Position numbers and translations under genes: made by a program. Positions 10,878-21,793 of a stretch of DNA of 64,000 nt are shown in pieces. The stretch comes from Suillus spraguei (taxonomy: Eukaryota; Basidiomycota; Agaricomycetes; Boletales; Suillaceae), in the NCBI GenBank assembly GCA_016800925.1, contig JABCPU010000155.1:1-64000 (forward strand). The letters are read 5' to 3'. The stretch's first letter is position 1. Every line of letters starts with the position of its first letter. Below the pieces are notes generated by a model. It was given only the letters and a program-made list of their open reading frames with translations. It was not told the DNA's origin and made no database searches.

Positions 10878-11562
10878 TTTCTCTTGTGAGTTTCTCACTT
10901 CTCTCCTACTGTTTGGAGGCAAGCCTGCGCTAGCTGTGTCGTGATGCTCCTTAATTTTTGGGAATCTTGCTCATTCTTGCCCTGAATTTTCTAGGGTCAA
11001 AAGACGTGTATCAGTCGAATAAACCCCAAAGGGTTTCTTGCCCAAAATTCTCGATAGCCTTACATGTAGTTCTGTCTCAGTCTCGCACTAAAAGTCTTGC
11101 CTTTGAATAAAATATTTATAAATCTTCGCCTTAGACAACCTTGAGGTTTAAGAACATAGACTTAATATTTTGGATTTCCCAACGAAATTTGAAGTTATGT
11201 ACCCAAATTTATGTTAGTTTAAATTTCAAAAATATTCTTTGCATTCTGGACTATCTTAAATATCTCTAACCCCGCTGTGTGTGCTGGATGAATTGATCAT
11301 CACAAGAGAGCTACAGCACTTGAAATTTTCAAAAATTCATGTGACATGCAAGATAAGAATAACGCTCCATCATAGGGTAAGGACAGGAAGATATAATGCT
11401 ATAAAGGAGCGTAAGCAGTACGGAGTATTCGTAGTAGAAGACGATTACTCTAATGTTGAACTGTAGTTCAGAAACGAGGGTGCGATTGAGTACTAGAGAG
11501 GGTGGAGGGATGGGATCATGACGGCATGTGTCCATTGTTAGATATTTTGACAATAGGTGCAT
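10878..11562. other. No gene seen
   Basis: AT-rich sequence after the recombinase relic. Only short shadow ORFs are present, and no repeat ends or conserved protein segments are recognised. It probably includes the 3' untranslated region of the MFS gene that ends at 11563. Confidence 0.5.
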
Positions 11563-13784
11563 CTAGACGTCCTTTGACTCGGACTGCACGGCTACTGTCT
11601 CATCACTGTTAACTTGCCTGTTAACTTTCTGGTCTCCAACAATCCCAACGCTGTGGAGGGAAAGCGCTGCCAGCAGCGCAGCTATTCACCATGGCAATAC
11701 AGTTTGTCAACGAGTCACTCTCAAGCAGGCCGAATTTGCAGTACTCACCCATGAGCGCAAATGAAGCGCAGGTCCATTGCACAGATCTATAACCCTTAAG
11801 CTGTGCGAAACGGGGTATGTTGGTGCCAGCAGAGTCGATAGTAACGCCAACGTCAGCAGACTCGTTTTCAACCACGATGTTGAACACAAGCGTAGATATA
11901 GCAAGTCCAACTGCACCGCCAAGCTATCCAAAAGAAATTGACCTCAGAATAGTTCGGTATCAGTTGTTTAATGGCGCTTGCCTGTGTCAGAGTTTGAAAT
12001 AGAGCCCCGGCCACGCTGCGCTCGTGTGGGGGCGCCATTTTGGCGATGAAAATTGTACCGGAGGAGTACACAAAATCAGCCCCGAACACGACAACTGCAG
12101 ACGGGAAGCCAAACGCCCAATACGTTGCGGTCGGATCAATCAGCGCAAACAGGATGGCGGCAGTTGCTGTCAGTAGCGTCCCGCTGACTGGACGACAAGT
12201 CAGCTTCGCGTGTCACGATATTCCTTGCACAGAGCTGTACCTGCAAAGATAACCAAAGGCAATTTTCCAACAAACATTCCAACGAAGACGTTGCTCAAAC
12301 AGCCGACAACGAACACTGGAATGAACCGGAGCATAGTTTGCATAGGTGTGAGCAAAACATAGTCCTGATAGTACAACTTGAAGGGAACATAGTCAGCGGC
12401 CTCGTTCCTGCGGGCGGAGCATGAACATACCTGAGCCCAGAAGCTGATGCTAATAAAACCACACCAATTCAAAAATGCAATGACGACAATAATGGCCATC
12501 CGGCCCCTTGCGCGGGTCCAAAGCGAGAGCTTCATTAATGGGGGTGGTGTCCATGGGGATGGTGCTCTTGATGAATCGTTCATGACTTGCTCCAAGTACC
12601 GCTCCCAAAGCAGGAACAACAAAACCATGATAATCCCGACGATTAAAAGAGTGATAATGTCTGGTAGTGATATTGTGACTTAGTAATACGTGACACAGAA
12701 GAAGTTTTACATGGAGTTTTCCAGCCTTGAGAAGCAACTTCTCCTTGACCAAGCACGAATATGATGAGGACCAAGCCAACAGTGACGACGGAAGCACCGA
12801 TCCAGTCGACAGCTTCCGTCGAAGTAACATCTGCGTCGAACGAAATCATACCGGAAATGCCCGTTAGAGCAGACATTGCTGCAACCAGATAAAATGAGGA
12901 GCGCCAATGCATTCTTTATGAGGGTATTAAAAATCCAACGTTTCGCATGAACAACTTATGACGTACGACGATATTTGTGTGAGGACACCGCCGATGATCA
13001 TACCAAATGCGCCGCCGACAGGAGCACCTGCTGCAAATGTTGCGAAAGCTATTGAACGCATCCTAGACGGAGGAAATGCTTGGCCCAGGATGCCATCTGA
13101 CAAACCGTATGAGAATTCCAGCTCCAAGTATGCGGAATACTTACTGCAGAAGGTATTATAGCGGCGGTACCAATGCCTTGGAAGGCACGCAAAATGATGA
13201 GGGCAATACCACCTGTGATGGTGTAAGTGGATGGAACTGACCGACAGATACTAGGTGATACTGACTCTGTACAAAGCCAGCGCCAAGAGAAAATGCGACT
13301 TGACAAAGAGTACCGATCATGAATGCTTTTTTCCGACCATGAATATCCGCCAATCTACCAAAGAACAAGAGAAGGCAGCCCTAAGCGAGAAGTAAGCCTC
13401 TGGACGCAGAAAGATAAAGAGAATGAGGTACCGAACTGAGAGAATATGCAGATATGAGCCACTGTAGCCTTTCTTCCGCGATGTTGAGGTCCTTTTCAAT
13501 AGTTGGGAGCGAGATAGAGATAGAACTGGTATTAATGGTCTGCCATCAATAACCCGTTATTAAAAATATTGCGGAATATGATTATGATGAAGACATACAT
13601 TGACCATCATTGCAACGGTGCATGTCACGATTATGAGAATAGAGCGCAAAAGACTACGCTGTACGTCATGAGGCCTGTCGAGGTCGAGATCTTGACGGAT
13701 TGTGGTAAAACTAGGTTTCTTGACCATTACTTGCCGCGTTTCCTGAGAATTTGACAGTGCAAGGTTCGAGGAAGGGGAATGCAT
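11563..13784 (-). CDS. MFS drug:H+ antiporter (DHA2-like, 14 TM), possible frameshift
   Basis: A membrane transporter of the major facilitator superfamily expelling toxic compounds by proton exchange at the plasma membrane. The start MHSPSSNLALSNSQ (13784) leads into the first TM, then LPTIEKDLNIAEERLQWL, the loop motif GRLADIHGRKKAF, SGIALIILRAFQGIGTAA, FPPSRMRSIAFATFAAGAP, LYYQDYVLLTPMQT and GADFVYSSGTIFIAKMAPP, ending VQSESKDV. About nine introns of 48-70 nt fit GT-AG, except one GC-AG intron at 11924-11981. At the splice near 13093-13140 the exons ending AIIPSA and starting GILGQAFPP do not join in frame, so one base appears missing or the exon limits differ. A decayed second copy lies at 15280-16835. 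Substrate unknown. Confidence 0.85.
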
Positions 13785-15279
13785 CAAAATTGTTCATGAG
13801 GTCTTCTAAGTACTAAGTAGTACTATGTGCTGATCGGTTCAAGGGTCCTCCGCATTCCCGCGGAAGTAATTTATATCGCATTATCGATTATCCACAAACC
13901 CACTACCGCTTCACAGCATCTGGTAGATGTGGACGGCTTCCGCGTGGATGACGACAATAGTTGGCTGTCGTTGTACTGGTACGACTTGTGTCGCTCCAAT
14001 AACAAACCAAGGCGGCTAAACGAATTTTCAAAATAATAGGTAGTCATGCCTGCACGAACTGGTTCAATGATTGAATACCACCGCATGCGTTGAGGATTTT
14101 GAATGCATATCGTCCGATTGCCACCTGTCAATTGTATGGAAGAGCTTCAAAGGTATTTCTCAAGCTATCGATGCCTCGATTATTGGTGTTCGAAGTTGAA
14201 TCCGGACAATTTGGATGTTGATTTCGCGGTTCAAAAATGAAAACAGAGGTACCGGTAGCGTTGATCATTGGATGATGTCAACTGGTCGGACTTCCAAACA
14301 CGGGGATGCTAATTGCAAATAGCTAATATATTTTATGAGGTGATCAGGTGTTATCGTCGACCCAATATTTTCCCGGTACTCAGGCTGTTATGCACGCTGT
14401 GTCAAAGTTCTACCCATCAATCACTGCGGAAACGAGATATTCCGAGGGAGACAGGAAGAATAATCAGAGGCTAGCTCATAATCCGACGTAAACCAGACGT
14501 GTAACAAAATGTGAGAGCTCATAGTTGCAAACAGAACATTTTTGAACATTTTCCTGTCTTTTCGCACCCTGATCAAATTTTTGTATGTATTTCCGCGATG
14601 TTTGATCCTTTCAGAGTCGCAGAACAGTGAGAATACATAGCATCACAAAGTGTCCAAGGTATTTTATGCTACTAATATATAGTCGTGTATGTAATTGAAT
14701 AGTTCATATGGTAGAGCAGAAAGTTAAACGAAGAGCATATGCGAGGCCCTCAGGGAAGCACAAATGACGAGAATGACTCTTCTCAATTTTGCACTGTATC
14801 AAAATCCAAGCAGTCAACAACTCATCTTTATGATAAAAACTTAACCGTTACCAGTGCAAAACGAACGCCGCGTGAAATCCAAAGGTAGCACCATATAACA
14901 CTCTACAACAACAGAAACATACTATGCCAAAGGATCAAAACGACGGCATTCACGTGAACATCGTCGAGACGGTTATTGGTAAAAGGGCTGAATTTAAATT
15001 TATGAGTGCTTGTAGATTCTGGAACGTGTAGGATGAATGCAAATGAGGTATATACCAGTCCGCGACAGCATGAGTAGCGTCCATCGCTCCTAATAGGTAT
15101 AGAGTGTTTAGTTGGCCATAGCGCGTACTTCAGCATCGTTAGACCCAGCCATGGTCTCAACGGCCTTCTTATGTCCGTATTGCCAGCGGGGTAGTCCCAA
15201 TCACTCGATATATGACAAATTCGCAGTACCATAACAGAGGACCTGTACACTGATTTATACTCCAAATTGTGCAGCTATG
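13785..15279. other. No gene seen between MFS gene and its decayed copy
   Basis: About 1.5 kb upstream of the MFS start. Only shadow ORFs are present; nothing recognisable on either strand. It must contain the MFS promoter and the 3' flank of the decayed copy. Confidence 0.5.
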
Positions 15280-16835
15280 AGCGCGTCAGTACCGCTAGAG
15301 TTTACAGTGATGCAGATGCACTGCAGTATTGAACACGATCGTGGATATAGTTACACCAAATGCAGTGCAAATCTAACCAAAAACATAACATAGGACAATA
15401 GTTCGGAATATAGGGGTCCAACCTGTGTTCTGTGGGAGCGAAGTTCTAGCGATGAAAATTGTATCGAAGAGTTAGCCCTGAACACGATAAGAACCGCGGA
15501 TGGGATATCGAAGCGTCGATTAGGGTAAATAGAATGGCGGCCGTTACCGTCAAGAGCGTTCCGCTGACTGGATCACGGGTCACTTCACATGTCAATATTT
15601 CACACATAGACACTGTCCAAGGGCAACTTGGCTACCACCATCACCACGAAAAATTACATGAACAGCCAACAAGAGTCATAGACATGACGATGAATCGGAT
15701 CATAGTTTCGACTGTTTGATATTACGGCTAGAACAGAGTTAGCGATATCGTTCCCGGAGGAGCTTGGAGAACCTCTGAGGTGAGCAACACAAGCGTTGAT
15801 GATCGCAGCGGAGGAAGGGGTTAAATTGGGAGTAAGAAGAATATTACGGATGTGTGATAGAACCGCGGTGAGTTGCTGCTTGATGAGCAGAAAGGAAAAC
15901 AAAGATGATAGTGACCATCCGGCCCTTTGCCAAAGTTCAGAGCGAGGGCTTCATAAGTGGCGGCGGTGTTCATATAGATGCCTGTTCTTGATGGATCGTT
16001 ATCAATGCTTCGTTCCAACTTTCACTCTCGAAGCAGGAACAGTATTTACCTGGAGGATGAGGAGCGCGATGTCCTATGACCGGTATAGTTTAGTGACAAT
16101 CTTATACGGGATCTTCTGGTCATCCGGAGCGATTTCTCCTTGACCAAATACGAACTCAATAAAGACATACCCAATTGTGACAAACGATGTACCGATCCGT
16201 CCATACGTTTGACAAGTTCCAATGAGGGAGTATCAGCATCAGAGAAGCTCCAGTTAGAGCCGAAGTTACTGCAGCCGCATAAAATACAGAGCGCCAATGC
16301 GACCTGCATGACAACATGTATCAGCAATCATGACACACGAGGAAAGTTGAGTCAGGTCATCACCGATGATCACACCAAATGTACCACCGACAGCAGCACC
16401 CACTGCAAAGGTAATGAATGCCATTGATCATGCTATCGAACTAAGAAAGTAAACAAGTACTTTGGCATCAAAAACATCTCAGAACTTACTGTGGATGGCA
16501 TTGCAACAGCGCCTCCAACGCCTCGAAAGCCGCGCAAGACAGAGAGGGTCAGGCCATCTATTGTGAGTGGTCAGAACACGCGAACGATCGGAAGGCACGC
16601 CAACCTTGTGCAAAAGCCGCAATTGAGAGAAAAGTAACCTGGTAAAATGTACCAACCATAAACGCCTTTTTCTTCCATAAAAATCTGCCAATCTGTTAAG
16701 AAGGCAATCCTAACAACGCACAGAACTGAGAAGATAGGCGGATGCGAACCACTGAAGTTGCTCTTCCTCAATAGCCATCTGATGCGATAAGTGAAATAGA
16801 GACAGAGGCCTGTCATGTTATTAGATCTTTACAGT
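15280..16835 (-). pseudogene. Decayed second copy of the MFS transporter
   Basis: The same domain order as 11563-13784 can be followed in shifting frames. Near 16750 it reads EEEQLQWFASAYLLSS, then RLADFYGRK with a KKAFMVGT-like continuation, then a fragment of the SFxDADTPSLELV region near 16230, and FIAR plus ISTIVFNT-like pieces near 15350-15450. Frameshifts and stops are frequent and no start survives. Position and strand point to a tandem duplication followed by loss. Confidence 0.75.
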
Positions 16836-17021
16836 TAAAAAGATGCCCCAAAAGATCAGCGAGATGGAAACAACCAAATATTGCAGCGGACGTAACCTAG
16901 TACTTACACTTCTCGGAGAACAGAACATGAAAGATGGGCCACTCGTGACAATTTATCGACTTCCTAAGATAGACCTAATGCAAATACATCTAGATCACAT
17001 GACTTTTCGTGACATTTGTGT

Positions 17022-17154
17022 TAAAAAGCCTACTACTCATTCAGAAATGAGAATCAAGAAACTCTGTTCCAGTGAATTGTTTGTACCAAGTGTGCGGACA
17101 ATTGACTGGAACAGATTTTTTTGATCCGCATTTCTGAATGAGTAGTAGACTTTT
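17022..17154. repeat. Long hairpin, about 50-bp imperfect arms (MITE-like)
   Basis: The left arm (TAAAAAGCCTACTACTCATT, 17022-17073) and right arm (17105-17154, ending GAATGAGTAGTAGACTTTTA) are inverted copies around a 31-base loop. Both arms run through CATTTCTGAATGAG and ACTGGAACAGA. It could be a small foldback transposon. No coding potential. Confidence 0.7.
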
Positions 17155-17223
17155 ACTGAACTTTCAGGCTTATGTTGTGGCTGTGCAGCGTGACAATGGC
17201 AAAGTAAGTACTAATAGTACATA

Positions 17224-18034
17224 AAGGGTATTCAAAGTAAAATTATGAGAACTTTGAAACGTGGGTAATGCTAGTCAGAACTTCTCGGAGCATTCGGCAT
17301 CCGTATCCGGAGTCTGAATTCAAACTTTATGCAGCACGCGCAAGATGCCTGTTCGCTGTACTACACAACGAGCTTGACCAACCCTCACCCTGCCATGGCC
17401 ATGTTCTGCTCTCAGGATGTGTGTCATCATTCCAGCGCACCTTTGTCTAATGCATCTCTGCATACTAATAGGCGGTACGTGGTGCCAGGCTCCAGTGCAT
17501 CTTCATCTAACACATCTCCACATACTAATAGGCAGTGTGTGGTGCCAGGCTCCAACACATCTTTGTCTAATGCATCTCTGCATACTAATAGGCAGTACGT
17601 GGTGCCAGGCTCCAACGCATCTTCGTCTAATGCATCTCCACATACTAATAGGTGGTGCCAGGCTCCAGCGCATCTTCGTACACCATGGCAATGGTGACGC
17701 TCTACCATTTTCTCCAACACAACACCGTTTTCCAAGTCCCACAAACATCTTATCGCTCGGCAACATCTTTTTACTGTTCTAGATTTTATTACAATAGTTC
17801 TTTGTTTGCTAGCTACAAAATATATGAACTTGGTGTTTTATTTTGTGTGCATGTGCGTCTAACCCTAACCCTAGCGTTGGGACTTTGAGAAATTGAAGCA
17901 CATCTGAAGCGCATAGTATTTCGAACGGAGTTTGAATTTGGCTTTTCAAGCGGATTTTCAGAACGTTTCAAAGCATCTTTCAGAGCGATTCAGAACTGTT
18001 TCAGAAGGTTCAGAATTTTACTTTGAATACCCTT
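17224..18034. mobile_element. 811-bp non-autonomous TIR element with internal minisatellite
   Basis: The ends AAGGGTATTCAAAGTAAAAT and its reverse complement (18014-18034) are perfect over 21 bp, with weaker similarity beyond. Both ends are flanked by ATA (17221-17223 and 18035-18037), a 3-bp target duplication of the PIF/Harbinger kind. The inside carries a 60-bp tandem repeat and no transposase. Superfamily is a guess from the duplication length only. Confidence 0.75.
17435..17675. repeat. 60-bp minisatellite, four copies
   Basis: The unit starts GCGCACCTTTGTCTAATGCA and contains CATACTAATAGGCGGTACGT and GGTGCCAGGCTCCA. Three full copies and a shortened fourth are present, with high but not perfect identity. 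Because 60 is a multiple of three, several frames stay open on both strands; these are not taken as genes. It lies inside the 811-bp TIR element. Confidence 0.9.
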
Positions 18035-18037
18035 ATA

Positions 18038-18881
18038 CTGCCGCATTCATTGTACTAGTGAAGTTCACGAATTGTAACTGTTATGCCTCGCAAAAGACCC
18101 TCACAAAATAAAAATTTGGGTGGCTATAATCATAGCAGCCAGAAGAGAAGAAAACTGACTAGTGCAAGTAAAGAAAATGTGAAGGAAATTTAATTCAATC
18201 TTCGGTTAGTGATGTATTAACATCCACTGTTATTATAGATAGCACCCTTCCCTGGAAGCTATCCAACAAATCCACCATCATCCAAACACATGAATATTGA
18301 GTCATACTAACACTATACAACTAGCTTCTCAATCCGTTTGTTGAGATTTATGGATGCATACAGAAAGGGTCTTGATGGCAAGCAGGCAGCATGGGCATCG
18401 AAGTTCCGTGGACATCGAGTGTTGCCTGAGACGATAATGAAAGACTTAGTGGAAGCAGGTTTGGGCTCGCAAGTAGATAGGATAGAGATCGAGGACATAT
18501 GTTAAGTGGCATATATAGGCAAGTCAGCGGCAAGTGCAACGGCGACGGCGATGTCACAAAATGTCACAATAATGTCACGTCATGTGATGTCGATGTGTTT
18601 GGATGAGGTCTATCTTAGCAGAAAAAGATGAACTTACATAATAAAAAAGCTTGTAGCGCTATGGTGGAAAAGATCTGGGTGCGCACTGCGAACTTGGGTG
18701 AGAAATGATGGTGAGTCACATCAAGGAAGTTGAAATACCCAAAAACGCCTAGACATTCAGTGGTTTTTTAGCTGGCTTGATTATGACACAACAACATGTG
18801 ACAGCGTATGCTTATGTGCGTATAAGATGGAATGAGATTGCATACAAATTAGAGTGTGTGAATCAATTCGTAGTATTATTA
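18038..18881. other. No gene seen; flank of the composite transposon
   Basis: About 840 bp of AT-rich sequence between the TIR element and the left end of the composite transposon. A 36-codon frame at 18083 (MPRKRPSQNKN...) and other short frames have no recognisable family. Positions 18882-18887 are the left copy (TCATTG) of the composite element's target duplication. Confidence 0.5.
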
Positions 18882-18887
18882 TCATTG

Positions 18888-18939
18888 TATGGAAAGCCGG
18901 AGCACCATGCTCGTTTGATCAGTGTTTTTGGTCACGTAC
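18888..18939 (+). repeat. Left terminal inverted repeat of the composite transposon
   Basis: The 52-bp repeat runs from TATGGAAAGCC through CGTTTGATCAGTG to GGTCACGTAC. It matches the reverse complement of 33412-33463 with three mismatches. Such ends are the expected binding and cleavage sites of the element's transposase. Confidence 0.85.
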
Positions 18940-20288
18940 ATTACCTGATAAGGTAAAGAGCTTTGACAGGACTCCTGACACGCCTTGCGCAAATAACTCA
19001 GACTTCAAGCAAAGTAAACAAAAACAAAACAAGCAATTCAAGATACACTAACACAGTAGGCACTGATATCATCACCATTTGTCCGTTATGCCACCATTCT
19101 CCGACTCATCACTTGAAAATTCCCAGACTACCAATGCCATGTGATTAATGCCCACCTGGTTTTCTATAGGACCGTCATCCAAAGGAACATCAGGTTCTCC
19201 AAGCTCGGTTAGTAGAGTATCTATGTCACAGATGTGTGACTCATCTGTGGCCTCGTCAGCATATAGTTGATTGAATGGGATCCATGTCATACCAAGGCCC
19301 AATCCTGCATGCACCCCACCCATATAGTACATGCCATCCTGTTCCTCGTTGAATGGTAAATCAGCATGACCACCAATCAATGGCAATTCACCCATGATGT
19401 CATGTTCATCTCCCACCGGTAGTAAGTCAGGATGTGGGTTCTCTGCAAGCTGTACAGCAGACAACACGTGCCTGTACACAGTCCAAACTGATGACAGAGT
19501 GACTGCAGGGCATCCCATTGCATCATAGCAATGTTCAATAAAGTCGCAGAGCATAGGTGGGACCAGATCAAATACTGGATGGGCAGTATTGATGTAGAAA
19601 TTTCGAATGTAGTCGATGCCCTCGTGGTCTACAGTAACCTAGTCAGTATTGTAAGTCTTCATGCTGGGTTGCTTATGCAAATATAAATACCTTAAAGTCT
19701 AATGCTCCGAAATCTTCAGGAGTTTCATATATGAGATTTGGGACACCATGTGGGAGTACCTAGAGGGATTGTAAGTATACATTGTCACAAGACGGAAACA
19801 AATAAATTACCTTGTTGCGATCACGCCTCTTGGCGGTATTGTTCACTCGATCTCTATAGGCATTCAGCTCCTGCTGCAACCAGGGTATGAAAACCCAATG
19901 GAAGACCATCCTAAAAGACATTATGAGCACATAAAACCATCAAACAAGTGCTATGAACATGTGAAGGGTATTCCCTGTATCATACCAGCCTTCAATGACC
20001 CCTTCATCCAGCAAGGTCTCAAAACCAGGAGTGAACCTACGCTGGAGCTGTGACCAAGTTATCTCCAGCATCATGTTTTTCTTCGTATGCATCCAACGAT
20101 GTTGCAGGGTTCCTTGTAGAGTTGGGTCATAGCACTGGCAAAGAAGGGTCTGTGCATTGGCGATACCATAATTTTCGGTCCCTAAATCACTTTGAGTGAT
20201 CAATGGCATGTCTGGCAATTGCGTCAGTGAAGTATTTACAAATCATATATTTGAAAACTCACGACTGAGTTCTGCGATTGTATTGAGG

Positions 20289-20763
20289 TGTTACAATCGT
20301 ACGTGCCCCTATTCATTTTCTTACCTTGTTTATCGTGTATATTACATAACATGACTCTGACTCATATGCTCAACGCATCTGTACTATAGTTGCCTTCCTT
20401 CTTTGGATACGCACATATATTCTCACACCCTTCTTGGTCTGTGCGCACATATTGGCCTATTTAAGCACAGTATACTTGTAGTAGATTCCCTACTTTAATC
20501 TTACTGGGTTTTACCTGGAATCTCCTTCGCTTAGGTCTCCAACCTAAGTCGTCTTGAATCGTCTCTAAGTCTAAGCACTCCTTAGCCTTAGTCTCTATTC
20601 TCGTGGATACCTCTTAGACTTGTCTTTGAGGCTGAACCCTTGATCGTACTCGGAACGCGTTCCTTGTACTTTCACCTTGTTCTCTTTTGAACATTGTAAG
20701 AACTCCCAGCAGACCGCCTGTGTCTTTTCACTGTCGCTGGTGACGCCATCCCAGTTTGTAACA
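20289..20763 (+). repeat. 5' LTR of the young gypsy
   Basis: 475 bp, from TGTTACAATCGTACGTGCCC to CCCAGTTTGTAACA. It contains the promoter box TATTTAAG (20458) and the predicted transcript start ACTTTAATCTT (20492). It is nearly identical to 27930-28404. Confidence 0.95.
20458..20502 (+). promoter_or_regulatory. LTR core promoter and predicted transcription start
   Basis: TATTTAA at 20458-20464 lies 34 bp before ACTTTAATCTT (20492-20502). This spacing is normal for TATA to start site. The downstream 11-mer is exactly complementary to the primer-binding site at 20765-20775, which independently suggests it is the 5' end of the element RNA. The pair is conserved in the LTRs at 9588, 27127, 27930 and 29108. 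Confidence 0.65.
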
Positions 20764-20764
20764 A

Positions 20765-20775
20765 AAGATTAAAGT
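20765..20775 (+). other. Self-complementary primer-binding site (Tf1-like)
   Basis: AAGATTAAAGT begins two bases after the LTR end and pairs over 11 nt, no more, with ACTTTAATCTT inside the LTR. In fission-yeast Tf1 an 11-nt pairing between the mRNA 5' end and the primer site starts reverse transcription. The same site and spacing occur in the minus-strand element at 9576-9586. Confidence 0.7.
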
Positions 20776-20959
20776 CGTTTTGATCGTCGACTATCCAGTC
20801 TTCGACCCTGAACCCTGATCACTTAGATCAGCAGACTAGCGTACGCGTACGCTGAGCAGATTGTCAAGAGAAGCCCTCTGACAGAAGAAAGCCCTAACGG
20901 ACAGCAAGACAGCGCGTGTAGGCACCGAGAAAGTATAACTCACCCGAAGAATCATCAAC

Positions 20960-21793
20960 CATGTCGACCAAAGAATTCGAATACAAGATCGGTCAACCAA
21001 TAGGTTTCGATGGAGATCGTGATAACTCTCGCGAGTTTATCCAGTCGTGCAATCTGCACTTTGACATCAATGAAAAGCTTTACACTACCGACAAGCAGAA
21101 GATCATCTACATAACATCTTCATGACCGAGAAGAATGCCAAGTCTGGAAGGAACAATTCCTTGAACACGCCCAATCTACCGACACTTCGGGACAAAAAGT
21201 TGGTTATGGGACGATGGTAGAGTTTATGAAGAGCTTCAAAGAAGCATTCGAACCAGTGGATACCAGGATGACCGCACTTACACGCCTCAGAGATCTCAAA
21301 CAAGGAACCGGAGATCTCCACACCTACGTTGCTGATTTCGAGGCACTTGCAGCCAAGGCTCAGATCAACGACAACGCAACGAAGATACCAGTTCTTCCAA
21401 GACGGTCTTAATTGGGGTATCCTCACAAAGCTTTTCAATACAGGAGATGTCTCCGAGATATTCAGAGATGTTGTGTTGCAATGCGTTGCTATTGACAACG
21501 CCCATCATCGGCTTAATGCCATGAGGACACGTCATGTGCCACAAAAGAAAAGAAGAACTACGGGAATGCACGGTATACTCCGAACTGTGATTCCAACGCA
21601 ATGGTCGTAGATGAATCTCCGACATGGAAAGATCCGAATGCATGAAGAAAGGGCAGTGCTTCGGATGCAGAAAGACAGGACATCGTATTCACAACTGTCC
21701 TGATAGAAAGAAGAAGACTCCACTTAGACAAACTGAAGTCAAAGGAGAAGAAGAAGATGAAGAAACCGTACGACGAATTGTTGAGGATTTTTG
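20960..21793 (+). pseudogene. Gag of the young gypsy, frameshifted
   Basis: It starts MSTKEFEYKIGQPIGFDGD and continues in shifting frames through FMKSFKEAFEPVDTRMTAL and YVADFEALAAKAQIND to FFQDGLNWGILTKLF. It ends with the zinc knuckle CFGCRKTGHRIHNC (CX2CX4HX4C) and an acidic tail (EEEDEETVRRIVEDF). It is homologous to 9473-8736. At least three one-base shifts break it, near 21115, 21385 and 21600. As written no full capsid protein would be made. Confidence 0.85.

Noticed and set aside
17435..17690. Long open frames in several phases across the 60-bp repeats (possible repeat protein, or CRISPR-like array)
   Set aside because: Period 60 keeps all frames open automatically, there is no spacer/repeat alternation, and no start or signal is convincing.
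17860..17875. Telomere-like CTAACCCTAACCCTA
   Set aside because: Only two units in ordinary sequence; too short to indicate a telomere or telomere-healing site.
18083..18193. 36-codon basic frame MPRKRPSQNKN...
   Set aside because: Too short, no family recognised, no continuation by splicing found.
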